Origin: Paraprevotella clara YIT 11840 | Lineage (GTDB): Bacteria > Bacteroidota > Bacteroidia > Bacteroidales > Bacteroidaceae | Assembly (NCBI RefSeq): GCF_000233955.1 | Contig: NZ_JH376591.1 | Location: 62,001-126,000, forward strand | DNA: 64,000 nucleotides | Direction: 5' to 3' | Shown here: positions 29,302-37,761 of the stretch, in pieces | Layout: every line of letters starts with the position of its first letter | Position numbering within the stretch: the stretch's first letter is position 1 | The notes under the pieces: model-generated | Database searches by the model: none | Told to the model about the DNA's origin: nothing | The model's input: only the letters and a program-made list of their open reading frames with translations | Translations under genes and position numbers: made by a program

Positions 29302-29799
29302 ATGATGAGATTAAGTAAACTCATGAGTGCCGTTGCACTGTGTTTGGTTAGCCTGGGGGCTTATGCACAGTTACCCTCCGTACAGTTGAAAGATTTGGAG
29401 GGAAAAACTGTAAATACTGCAGAATTAAGTAATAATGGAAAACCTTTCGTTATCAGTTTCTTTGCAACATGGTGTAAGCCGTGTAACCGTGAGTTGAAAG
29501 CTATACATGAGCAATATGCCGATTGGCAGGAGGAGACGGGAATGAAAGTGATAGCCGTTTCGATCGACCAGGCACAGAATATCAACAAAGTGAAGCCGAT
29601 GGTCGATGGAGAAGGCTGGGAATATGAAGTTTTGTTGGATCCTAACAGTGAGTTTCGCCGGGCAATGGGTGTGCAGATGATTCCCCATGTGTTTATTATA
29701 GACGGTAAGGGCAAAATAGCTGAATCACGTAGCGGTTACACCGACGGAGCCGAGAGCCATTTAATTGAAAAGGTACGTGAATTGATTGGAGAGAAGTGA
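29302..29799 (+). CDS. TlpA-family thioredoxin, periplasmic or secreted
   Basis: The 165-residue protein has a signal peptide (LMSAVALCLVSLGAYAQ), then a single TlpA/AhpC-TSA-like thioredoxin fold. The active site is FATWCKPCNREL with C58 and C61, and the cis-proline segment is MIPHVFIID. Adjacent ATGs at 29302 and 29305 are both possible. It is first in a five-gene operon with a DUF6029-like protein, an Omp28 lipoprotein and two sorting-tail proteins. It may reduce or reshuffle disulfides of these exported partners, two of which carry CxxCP motifs (inference). Confidence 0.93.
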   Translation: MMRLSKLMSAVALCLVSLGAYAQLPSVQLKDLEGKTVNTAELSNNGKPFVISFFATWCKPCNRELKAIHEQYADWQEETGMKVIAVSIDQAQNINKVKPMVDGEGWEYEVLLDPNSEFRRAMGVQMIPHVFIIDGKGKIAESRSGYTDGAESHLIEKVRELIGEK

Positions 29800-29826
29800 T
29801 TTTCACCTATAATATATAAGGTATAA

Positions 29827-31491
29827 ATGAAAGGATATGGAAAGCCGATAGCCTTGTTCTGCGCAGGGCTGTTGGCCTTTACTTCACATGCGCAGGAGCA
29901 TGAAAGAAAAGTCGTTTTGCACGGGAGCATACAGAGCGATGTGCTGGTTCCCGAGGAGGATGAAAAGATTGGTACAGGCAGCTATGACGATTGGGCGTTA
30001 ACCAACACTTATGTAGATTTAGGTTTGATGAGCAAAAACGTAGAGGCAGGTGCCCGTTTGGAGTTTACGGAATACCCCTTGCCCGGTTTTGAAGCCGACT
30101 TCAAAGGTTGGGGAGTACCTCATCTTTATTTAAAGGGAATAAGTGATTTCGGTTTTGATGTGACCGTCGGTGATTTTTACGACCAGTTCGGAAGCGGTTT
30201 CATATTCCGTACTTACGAGGAACGCAGTTTGGGTATCGACAATTCCCTTCGTGGAGCGAGGTTGAACGTGACGGCGTGGAAGGGAGTACAGTTTAAGGTT
30301 CTCGGTGGTTTGCAGCGTCGGTATTGGGATTGGAAACATGGCGCTTGGGTCGGCGGTGCCGATTTGGAAATGAATCTGGAGCAATACAGTAGCAAGATGC
30401 GTGATAAAGGTATTACGTGGATGGTAGGGGCGTCTGGAGTCCTCAAACAGGAAGGAGATGAGGATATCATTGTATCCGGTACTAATTATCGCTTGGATTT
30501 GCCTACGACTGTCGGTGCTTTCGATGTACGTTCGCGCTTCCAAAAAGGAAACTATAGTGTGTTGGCCGAGTATGCCTGGAAAAGCCAGGACCCTTCTTTC
30601 GATAACGGATATATTTACCACCGTGGTAATGCCCTGATGCTTTCGGCTTCTTATTCCAAACGAGGAGCCAGTGCCTTGGTGCAAGTGAAGCGCAGCGAGG
30701 ATATGTCTTACCGCAGTCAGCGTTCCATGGTCGGAACCTCGGTGTTTATCAACAATATGCCGGCCTTTGCCTATCAACATACCTATGCTTTGGCTGCTCT
30801 TTATCCCTACGCCACACAAGCGGCGAAAGGAGAATGGGCTTTTCAGGGTGAATTCGGTTACAGTTTCAAGCGTAATACGGCGTTAGGCGGTAAGTATGGA
30901 ACTAAATTGAAATTGAATGTCAGTCATATTCGTTCGTTGGACAAAGACCCGGTTGAGGAATTCAATGGCTCCACTTACGGAACGGACGGTTATAAATCCA
31001 AATTCTTCAAAGTGGGTGGAGAAACTTACTATCAAGACATCAATTTGCAGATGGAAAAGAAACTGACCAAAGCTTTTAAATTGAACTTGATGTACATGAA
31101 CCAGCGTTACAATAAAGATGTGGTAGAAGGACACGGCGGTACGATTAAGTCTAATATTGCTGTGGCCGAAGGTAAATACCAGTTTAACAAAAAGCTGACT
31201 TTGCGTGCCGAGGCTCAGTATCTGGCTACCAAGCAAGATGAAGGCGACTGGACCTACGGACTGCTGGAACTTTCCGTTCTGCCTTACTTCATGTTTACGG
31301 TGAGCGACATGTGGAACAATGGAGCAACGAACCTTCATTATTATATGGGTTCTGTGACATTCAATTACAAAGCACACCGTTTAATGGCCGGTTACGGGCG
31401 TACGCGGGCGGGCTACAACTGTTCGGGAGGGGTTTGCCGTTATGTGCCGGCAAGCCGTGGTTTCCAGGTATCTTACAATTATAATTTTTAA
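29827..31491 (+). CDS. DUF6029-like outer membrane beta-barrel protein
   Basis: The 554-residue protein has a signal peptide (IALFCAGLLAFTSHAQ) followed by continuous amphipathic strands with many aromatic girdle residues. It ends in GFQVSYNYNF, a typical outer membrane barrel C-terminus with terminal Phe. The pattern fits the DUF6029 family. Its function is not known. Its position between a thioredoxin gene and an Omp28 lipoprotein gene, with gaps of 27 and 9 bases, suggests an outer membrane channel or anchor for the exported partners. Confidence 0.8.
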   Translation: MKGYGKPIALFCAGLLAFTSHAQEHERKVVLHGSIQSDVLVPEEDEKIGTGSYDDWALTNTYVDLGLMSKNVEAGARLEFTEYPLPGFEADFKGWGVPHLYLKGISDFGFDVTVGDFYDQFGSGFIFRTYEERSLGIDNSLRGARLNVTAWKGVQFKVLGGLQRRYWDWKHGAWVGGADLEMNLEQYSSKMRDKGITWMVGASGVLKQEGDEDIIVSGTNYRLDLPTTVGAFDVRSRFQKGNYSVLAEYAWKSQDPSFDNGYIYHRGNALMLSASYSKRGASALVQVKRSEDMSYRSQRSMVGTSVFINNMPAFAYQHTYALAALYPYATQAAKGEWAFQGEFGYSFKRNTALGGKYGTKLKLNVSHIRSLDKDPVEEFNGSTYGTDGYKSKFFKVGGETYYQDINLQMEKKLTKAFKLNLMYMNQRYNKDVVEGHGGTIKSNIAVAEGKYQFNKKLTLRAEAQYLATKQDEGDWTYGLLELSVLPYFMFTVSDMWNNGATNLHYYMGSVTFNYKAHRLMAGYGRTRAGYNCSGGVCRYVPASRGFQVSYNYNF

Positions 31492-31500
31492 GCAAGAGAC

Positions 31501-32292
31501 ATGAAGAAAAGTATATTGTATACAGCCTTTTTAGGCTTTGCCGCCTTGTTTACAGCCTGCGATGAGGTGTCCGAAGGAGAGCGTTATATTTCTTTGCCTC
31601 AGGTAGAAACCAAGCGAAATGTCCTTTTGGAAGATTTTACGGGGCAATTTTGTTCAAATTGTCCCACAGCACATGCCACGATCAACAGCCTGAAGGCGCA
31701 ATACGGCAGCTCTTTGATTGCTGTAAGTGTGCACGCTACGGACGTGTTCGGTATTATGGAGGGGCAATATCCCACTATCGTAGGTTTGATGCAACCGGAA
31801 GGAAACGTCTATGCAGCTAAATGGGGAGCTTCCGATTTGCCAACCGGGATTATCAATCGTAGCGGAGGGCTTTGCAATTATGATAAATGGGGAACGGTAG
31901 TGCGCGAGGCTTTGGCTAAAGATACTAAGGTGGCCATTGAGCTTTCGGCTGATACGGTTCCCGGTAAAGACAGTATTGCCATTGCCGTAGAGTTGAATCC
32001 TTCTGCCATGGTGTACGGTAAGTTGCAGCTTTGGATTACGGAAAGTAACATTACGGCTTTGCAGCAAAACGGGCCGAACCTGGATGTGAATTATGTGCAT
32101 AATCATGTGTTCCGCGCTTGTGTAAACGGGACGTGGGGTGAAGATGTCGCCTTGCAAGAGAATGTTCATCAGACGCTGGAACGAGGTATAAGGGTGAAGT
32201 CCAACTGGGTGAAAGAGAATCTTTCCGTGGTGGCTTTTGTTTATAATGATGCCGAAGGTGTAATGCAAGCGGCTGAATGTGAAGTAAAATAA
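31501..32292 (+). CDS. Omp28-related outer membrane lipoprotein
   Basis: The 263-residue lipoprotein has a lipobox ending at C20 (LGFAALFTACDE). VLLEDFTGQFCSNCPTAHATI carries the conserved FTGxxCxNCP motif (C51, C54) at the start of a thioredoxin-like fold. LPTGIINRSGG matches the APSGVVNRQGG segment of the large protein encoded at 25340-29131. Omp28 was first described as a surface antigen of Porphyromonas gingivalis. The CxxC pair suggests thiol-disulfide chemistry, unproven in this family. It is third gene of the operon. Confidence 0.88.
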   Translation: MKKSILYTAFLGFAALFTACDEVSEGERYISLPQVETKRNVLLEDFTGQFCSNCPTAHATINSLKAQYGSSLIAVSVHATDVFGIMEGQYPTIVGLMQPEGNVYAAKWGASDLPTGIINRSGGLCNYDKWGTVVREALAKDTKVAIELSADTVPGKDSIAIAVELNPSAMVYGKLQLWITESNITALQQNGPNLDVNYVHNHVFRACVNGTWGEDVALQENVHQTLERGIRVKSNWVKENLSVVAFVYNDAEGVMQAAECEVK

Positions 32293-32325
32293 GAAAATAA
32301 TATTAATTTAATTAGGAATAAAAGT

Positions 32326-33045
32326 ATGAAAAAACTCTTTACTTCTTTGGTGGCTGTTTTCTGCGCAATGGCAGGAATGGCTCAAACGTTGACTTTTTCA
32401 CATGATGGGGTTGCCATCGAAAACGGTTCGACATTCTATTCACGGGATATTAATGAGATTTTGGCGGGTTTTGGAGTCACTAAGTTCGAACCGGAGATTG
32501 ACCTGTCAAGCGATGTGGCTGCTAACGTTTATGTAAGTATTCAGTCTTTAGATGAAGTTTCCGTTGAACTTTGCGCCATTGATGGCACTTGTGTTACAAC
32601 GGATGCCGATAAGGGGTATGTCGCTCAGAAGAATGGCGAATGGACAGCGAATGAGGTTGTAGATATGCAGATCCATTGGAATGCGGGTTCTTTGCAGGCT
32701 GGTGCTATTGCTACCACCCACGTTGTGGTTTCCGCATGGTATGAAGGACAGGAAGCCAATAAGGTTAGTTTCACTTTGGTCATGACTAACGATCCGGCAT
32801 TGTCTGTTCAACAGACAAAGGGCAAGTCTGAAAGTATTTCTGTACAAGGTAATGTTTTGAGTTACGTTTTTGCCGACCATACAGCCCATACGCTTTCTAT
32901 TTATACAACGAACGGTGCGAAGGTAATGAGCTTTGCTTTGGCCGGTCAGGAAGGAACTTTGGCATTGGACGAACTTTCTGCCGGTTTGTATGTTTATCAG
33001 GTTGAGGGCAAGGCTAAGATGAACGGCAAATTCATTATCAAGTAA
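32326..33045 (+). CDS. Small secreted protein with Por/type IX-like C-terminal tail
   Basis: The 239-residue protein has a signal peptide (LFTSLVAVFCAMAGMAQ) and one beta-sandwich-like domain of about 140 residues with no catalytic motif. The last 70 residues are a sorting tail (HTLSIYTTNGAKVMSF ... LSAGLYVYQVEGKAKMNGKFIIK). Two cysteines (ELCAIDGTCVTT) may form a disulfide. It lies 33 bases after the Omp28 gene and 22 before the next tail protein gene. Not recognised beyond this; likely a surface-displayed binding protein. Confidence 0.78.
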   Translation: MKKLFTSLVAVFCAMAGMAQTLTFSHDGVAIENGSTFYSRDINEILAGFGVTKFEPEIDLSSDVAANVYVSIQSLDEVSVELCAIDGTCVTTDADKGYVAQKNGEWTANEVVDMQIHWNAGSLQAGAIATTHVVVSAWYEGQEANKVSFTLVMTNDPALSVQQTKGKSESISVQGNVLSYVFADHTAHTLSIYTTNGAKVMSFALAGQEGTLALDELSAGLYVYQVEGKAKMNGKFIIK

Positions 33046-33067
33046 AACGCTAAAAATCATTATCAAT

Positions 33068-34921
33068 ATGTATATGAATAAAATATTCAAAGGAAGTTGG
33101 GCTGTGGCTTGCGCTTGTGTAGCATTGTCGGTACAGGCTCAGTCATTGCAACAAGTAGCTCCTTTATCAACTCGGATGCAGGCCGAATCAGAAATTTCAC
33201 CCCTTCAGGTGGCATCCCGTAATCTACCTACGTTCAAAGCGCAGGCAGGAAAAGTAGTCAATGTGAACCACATGAATGCTACGTCCTCACAACGCTTTCA
33301 GAAGAATGCCCGTATTTCCGGTACGAACAATCAGAAACCCGGCACGAGCTATGCCGTAAATAAGGGTGTGTATAACTTGGTATCCGGTATTGCTTTAGGA
33401 CAAGACGGCAACGGACAGGCAGTCTATGCCGAAGGCGGTGTGTTGGCTTACATCGACCGTCCACTGACGTTCCACAATACGACGCCTTTGTGCGACGAAT
33501 TCTCATGGGCTTTCGGAGGCTCTACTTATACGGAAGATTCTTTAAGCATGCGTCCTTACTTCCCGAACAACGGTTTTTATTTCGATACGCCGGTGCTGAC
33601 TGCCACGCTTGGTTCTGCGGATTCAACCTATCAGTTGGGAGCTCATATCGACGCCACGACCCATAAAAAGGTACCCGGAATGGTGGCTGCATCTCTGATG
33701 GCTTATGTCTACAATGTAGATGCCGATGCCACACCGTTTGTGGATACTTATTATACGACAATGAGTTCTACGGATCCTTGGAATAACGTACTGTTCGGTG
33801 CGGACAATATGTATAAGTCTTCCTATGTCGAGTGGTTCGACGCGCCGACCGAGGGGGGAATCATGTTGTGGGGTACACACTTTTATGTCATGACACCGGC
33901 TTCGGTCGATTTGTCGAATAAGACATTCCAAATCGACTGGGTCGAAGTTGTGGGCGAAGAAGATAAAAAGCTTCGAAGCTTTCAGGCTAAGCCGGAGTTG
34001 AATCAGTCTACTTCTTCGTTAAGACTGTGGGATATCAATGTCAATACTGAGACTCCGACCACTTTGGTGAAGAATGAGTTTTATGTGATGATTACCGGCC
34101 CGCAAGACGGGACAAAGTGGGCTTTGATGCATCAGTTGAATCGTGCGGAACTCACGAATCCCGACAAAAACACTGCTTATTACGTACCGACTACCGGTGA
34201 ATTTGCCGGAAAGCTCTGCCAGTATGTTTTTATCGCTACGGACACCGAAGGAAAAGAATATGAGTTTACCTACAACACGTCCTTGGACATTCACATGTTT
34301 GTGGCCACACCTTATATTATTATGAGCGAAGATGATGCCACTGCCACAATCGTTCAGCAAGATGAATTGGAACTCAATATCGACGGTGAGACCCATAATT
34401 ACTTGTTGATGGACTGGTTTGGAACGGCTTCTTCCGGAACAACCATTTCCGCTTCAATTTCCGAGTCTACAGACGGTGACTGGCTTACCGTAACCCAACC
34501 GGTGCAAGCCGGGACGGATGCTAACCGCAAGAACTATTTCAGCATGAGTCTGAAAGCCACGAGCAAGGACTGGTTGCTCGAAGGGCGCAGAGCTACTCTG
34601 ACCTTGAAGGACGACCGCGGTTTCTCTCGTGATATTGTGGTTTACCAAGGTGACCGTGACGCAGCCGATGACGCTTTGAGCATCAGTGAGATTAATGCGG
34701 CCGGAAAAGTCAATGCTTCTTATGCGAACGGTAAGTTTACGGTAACTTATCCTACGGACTACGTGCAAGTGAAAGTGTACACCTTGTCCGGTCAGCAAGT
34801 GGATAGTCATGTTCTTTCCGGTAACGGTAAGGAAGAAATTTCGGCAGCGGCTTTGACAGACGGAGTTTATCTGTTGCAGTTTGTGGGTAAGGATACCCAG
34901 ACCGTGAAAGTGATGAAATAA
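33068..34921 (+). CDS. Secreted BACON-like protein with C-terminal sorting tail
   Basis: The 617-residue product starts at ATG 33068 or 33074, the second giving MNKIFKGSWAVACACVALSVQAQ as signal peptide. Residues about 90-420 form an unassigned beta-rich domain. Residues about 430-525 resemble a BACON-like module (DGDWLTVTQPVQAG ... RRATLTLKDDRGFSRDIVVYQ). The last 65 residues are a tail (VQVKVYTLSGQQV ... LTDGVYLLQFVGKDTQTVKVMK). It is the last gene of the tlpA operon, before a strong terminator. Probable role: adhesin or ligand capture at the cell surface, not established. Confidence 0.8.
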   Translation: MYMNKIFKGSWAVACACVALSVQAQSLQQVAPLSTRMQAESEISPLQVASRNLPTFKAQAGKVVNVNHMNATSSQRFQKNARISGTNNQKPGTSYAVNKGVYNLVSGIALGQDGNGQAVYAEGGVLAYIDRPLTFHNTTPLCDEFSWAFGGSTYTEDSLSMRPYFPNNGFYFDTPVLTATLGSADSTYQLGAHIDATTHKKVPGMVAASLMAYVYNVDADATPFVDTYYTTMSSTDPWNNVLFGADNMYKSSYVEWFDAPTEGGIMLWGTHFYVMTPASVDLSNKTFQIDWVEVVGEEDKKLRSFQAKPELNQSTSSLRLWDINVNTETPTTLVKNEFYVMITGPQDGTKWALMHQLNRAELTNPDKNTAYYVPTTGEFAGKLCQYVFIATDTEGKEYEFTYNTSLDIHMFVATPYIIMSEDDATATIVQQDELELNIDGETHNYLLMDWFGTASSGTTISASISESTDGDWLTVTQPVQAGTDANRKNYFSMSLKATSKDWLLEGRRATLTLKDDRGFSRDIVVYQGDRDAADDALSISEINAAGKVNASYANGKFTVTYPTDYVQVKVYTLSGQQVDSHVLSGNGKEEISAAALTDGVYLLQFVGKDTQTVKVMK

Positions 34922-34942
34922 CCCGCTTGGCGGATTTCATAT

Positions 34943-34989
34943 AAAAACCGGAGGCATATTTCCATTTGAGAAATATGCCTCCGGTTTTT
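34943..34989. terminator. Strong bidirectional terminator
   Basis: A perfect 19-base stem (34943-34961 with 34971-34989, core ACCGGAGGCATATTT) has A and T runs at the two ends, so it can work for the tlpA operon on plus and for the lysO-like gene on minus. Confidence 0.92.
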
Positions 34990-34995
34990 TGTGGA

Positions 34996-35943
34996 CTATA
35001 ATGAACAGAAGAACGGGACGAGGAACGGAACGGTGAAGTCGATCGTCAGACCATGATAAATGGAAAGGGGGATGAAGGTCTGTCCGCACGTGCGGGATAT
35101 TATCGGAAGAGTGGTGTCCCCCGTTGTGGCTCCTCCTACACTGATGGGAGCCAACGGACCGAAAAACTGCCGGAACAGCGGAGCGCAGAGCAAGGCCATG
35201 AGTTCCCTCAGGATATTATAGATAAGGGCAACGGTACCCATTTCCGCATTGCGTGCCTCCGTGATGAGGATACTCGACAAGGAATAGTAACCGAATCCGG
35301 AACTGATGGCCAGCCAGTCGGTAAAGCTACGCCCTTGCAGCAGGCAGGCTGTCGCTACGGCTCCGGCCCATGTCCCGACTATCGTCAGAACCGGTAGCCA
35401 CATCAGACGTTTGTCTATGCGGCGTAAGCTTTGGCGTATCTCGTTGCTTTGCCCGACGGTAAGCCCGACGCAGATGAGTAAGAGACACAGGGCGTAGAAT
35501 CCGGCTTCAGCGGGGAGGGAAGGTATCCGGTGAGAAACGCCTAAGGCACATCCGAGCGCGAAAAACGCTACGATGGTGAAGCTTCCGGCCAGTTGATGCC
35601 ATAATGCCACGAGGCGGTGCTTGTGCGAAAGCAGTTCTTTGCCGGCATCCTTTTCCACTGTAGGAGTTTGGGTGGCCGGTGTCGTTCTCCTGCTTTCGCT
35701 CCATAATGCTGCCGCTGCCAAGGCACACCCTAAGGCTGTGCACAACGTGAGGATAAGGGCTTCCCATCCCAAGCGGTCCAAGGCCTGCATCAGCGTCGGA
35801 TTTCCTCCGACTTCCACGCCCATCAGGAAGAGCAATCCCCATACGGTATAGGTCATCAGCCGTTCGAGGCCGGGTATTGGGTGGCGGCGCAGGAGGTATC
35901 CCACCGTAGCGCTGCCCCATAAAATGAATATGACGGTAAACAT
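34996..35943 (-). CDS. LysO family (DUF340) lysine exporter-like membrane protein
   Basis: The protein is about 315 residues from the ATG at 35943. A TTG three codons further upstream overlaps a near -7 sequence and is not used. It has a GYLLRRHPIPGLERLMTYTVWGLLFLMGVEVG start and eight or so hydrophobic segments. The C-terminal half has GFGYYSLSSILITEARNAEMGTVALIYNILRELMAL and the conserved GGATTGDTTLPIISRTCG, as in LysO/YbjE, which exports lysine and analogues in Escherichia coli. The true substrate here is inferred from family only. Confidence 0.88.
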   Translation of the reverse strand: MFTVIFILWGSATVGYLLRRHPIPGLERLMTYTVWGLLFLMGVEVGGNPTLMQALDRLGWEALILTLCTALGCALAAAALWSESRRTTPATQTPTVEKDAGKELLSHKHRLVALWHQLAGSFTIVAFFALGCALGVSHRIPSLPAEAGFYALCLLLICVGLTVGQSNEIRQSLRRIDKRLMWLPVLTIVGTWAGAVATACLLQGRSFTDWLAISSGFGYYSLSSILITEARNAEMGTVALIYNILRELMALLCAPLFRQFFGPLAPISVGGATTGDTTLPIISRTCGQTFIPLSIYHGLTIDFTVPFLVPFFCSL

Positions 35944-36074
35944 AGACTGCAAAGTTCGCTATTTTTTCCGAAAAAGAGAGCTGTTTTCTTCCGTGACAGG
36001 CTTTCGGACGCATAAAAAATGAAGGAACGGCTTACTTTTCCGTCGGATGGAGAACAAGGCCTTGAAATAAGCTG

Positions 36075-36082
36075 TAACTTTG
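36075..36082 (+). promoter_or_regulatory. -7 box of the acetyltransferase/nitrilase gene
   Basis: TAACTTTG matches TAnnTTTG and lies 23 bases before the ATG at 36106. It shows that in-frame ATGs further upstream (36019) are outside the transcript. Confidence 0.6.
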
Positions 36083-36105
36083 CGGGCGTGAAATATGACG
36101 AACAA

Positions 36106-37635
36106 ATGGAAAATCAAAGTATCACAAAAATTCAGGTACGCCCGCTCCAGATAGAAGACTACGGACAGTTGGCCCAGTCGTTCCGTCGTGTATATTCGGA
36201 CGGCAGCGATGTGTTTTGGACCCATGAACAAATAGAGACGTTGTTACGCATCTTCCCCGAAGGGCAGGTGGTGACGGTAGCCGATGACAAGATTATCGGT
36301 TGTGCCCTTTCCATTATCGTGGATTATGATTTGGTGAAGGGAGACCATACATACGCTAAGGTTACGGGAAATGAGACGTTCAGCACGCATAATCCCAAGG
36401 GGAATATCCTCTACGGCATCGAGGTGTTCATCCATCCCGACTACCGCGGCCTGCGCTTGGCACGCCGTATGTATGAGTATCGCAAGGAACTGTGCGAAAA
36501 GCTGAACCTGAAGGCCATCATGTTCGGCGGCCGTATTCCGAACTATCATAAATACGCCGACAAGATGAGGCCGAAGGAGTATATCGAACAGGTGCGCAAA
36601 CGTGAGATATACGACCCCGTGCTGACCTTCCAGCTTTCCAACGACTTCCACGTGCGTAAGGTCATGACCAACTACTTGCCCAACGACGAGGAGTCCAAAC
36701 ATTACGCTTGCCTGCTCCAGTGGGACAATATCTATTATCAGCCCGAAACCTCAGAGACGCTTCCGGCCAAAACCACGGTCAGGGTCGGACTGGTGCAATG
36801 GCAGATGCGTGGCTATCGCACTATCGACGACTTGTTCGAACAGATAGAGTTCTTCGTAGACGCCGTTTCCGGTTACAAAAGCGATTTCATCCTTTTCCCC
36901 GAATATTTCAATGCACCGTTGATGGCGGAGTTCAACAACCTGAGCGAGTCGCAGGCCATTCGCGGATTGGCCGGTTACACCGATGAGATACGCGACCGTT
37001 TCTTACAGTTGGCCATCAGCTACAACATCAATATCATCACAGGGAGTATGCCTTTGCAGCGTGACGGCAACCTCTATAACGTAGGCTTCCTGTGCCGTCG
37101 CGACGGCAGTTATGAGATGTATGAGAAGATACATGTCACGCCCGACGAGACCAAGAGCTGGGGACTGTCTGGGGGCAGTATGCTGAAGACGTTCGATACG
37201 GATTGTGCCAAAATCGGCGTGTTGATCTGTTACGATGTGGAGTTCCCCGAACTGTCGCGCATTATGGCCGACCAAGGGATGCAAATCCTCTTCGTACCTT
37301 ATCTGACGGATACGCAGAACGCTTATTCGCGCGTACGGGTTTGCGCCCAGGCCCGTGCCATCGAGAACGAGTGCTTTGTGGTGATAGCCGGTAGCGTAGG
37401 CAACCTGCCGCGCGTGCACAACATGGATATACAGTATGCGCAATCCGGGGTGTTTACTCCGTGCGATTTTGCTTTCCCCACCGACGGACGCCGGGCGGAG
37501 GCTACGCCGAACACGGAAATGATTCTTGTGTCCGATGTCGATTTGGACCTTCTGAGCGAGTTGCATACTTACGGTGGTGTAAGGAATTTGAAAGACCGCC
37601 GGCGTGACCTTTATGAGGTACGTTTCAAGAGGTAA
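36106..37635 (+). CDS. Fused GNAT N-acetyltransferase and carbon-nitrogen hydrolase
   Basis: The start at 36106 gives 509 residues. Residues about 1-200 are a GNAT domain (GIEVFIHPDYRGLRLARRMYEYRKEL, the acetyl-CoA pyrophosphate loop region). Residues about 225-505 are a nitrilase-superfamily domain with the full triad: E266 in FPEYFNAPL, K341 in YEKIHVTPDE and C375 in LICYDVEFPE. Fusions of this order are found in Bacteroidetes and other bacteria, but the substrate is not established. It could acylate and then deamidate or hydrolyse an amide metabolite. It is a single-gene unit, followed by a long hairpin. Confidence 0.92.
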   Translation: MENQSITKIQVRPLQIEDYGQLAQSFRRVYSDGSDVFWTHEQIETLLRIFPEGQVVTVADDKIIGCALSIIVDYDLVKGDHTYAKVTGNETFSTHNPKGNILYGIEVFIHPDYRGLRLARRMYEYRKELCEKLNLKAIMFGGRIPNYHKYADKMRPKEYIEQVRKREIYDPVLTFQLSNDFHVRKVMTNYLPNDEESKHYACLLQWDNIYYQPETSETLPAKTTVRVGLVQWQMRGYRTIDDLFEQIEFFVDAVSGYKSDFILFPEYFNAPLMAEFNNLSESQAIRGLAGYTDEIRDRFLQLAISYNINIITGSMPLQRDGNLYNVGFLCRRDGSYEMYEKIHVTPDETKSWGLSGGSMLKTFDTDCAKIGVLICYDVEFPELSRIMADQGMQILFVPYLTDTQNAYSRVRVCAQARAIENECFVVIAGSVGNLPRVHNMDIQYAQSGVFTPCDFAFPTDGRRAEATPNTEMILVSDVDLDLLSELHTYGGVRNLKDRRRDLYEVRFKR

Positions 37636-37689
37636 GGAACTCGAAAAAACGATTGGCTGAGAACGGAAAATCAATCTCCTGAGATTGAT

Positions 37690-37735
37690 AAATCGTTTGG
37701 CGCAGAATGATTTTTCATTCTGCGCCAAACGATTT
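37690..37735. terminator. Long perfect hairpin between converging genes
   Basis: A 21-base perfect stem (37690-37710 with 37715-37735, containing GTTTGGCGCAGAATGA) has a TTTT loop. A second, smaller palindrome (ATCAATCTC-CT-GAGATTGAT, 37669-37690) abuts it. It is probably a bidirectional terminator, although no long T-run follows. Confidence 0.75.
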
Positions 37736-37761
37736 GTACTTTATAAGATGTTGATAAACAG

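Noticed and set aside
36019-36105. Upstream extension of the acetyltransferase/nitrilase protein
   Set aside because: The -7 box at 36075-36082 lies inside it, so it is not transcribed.
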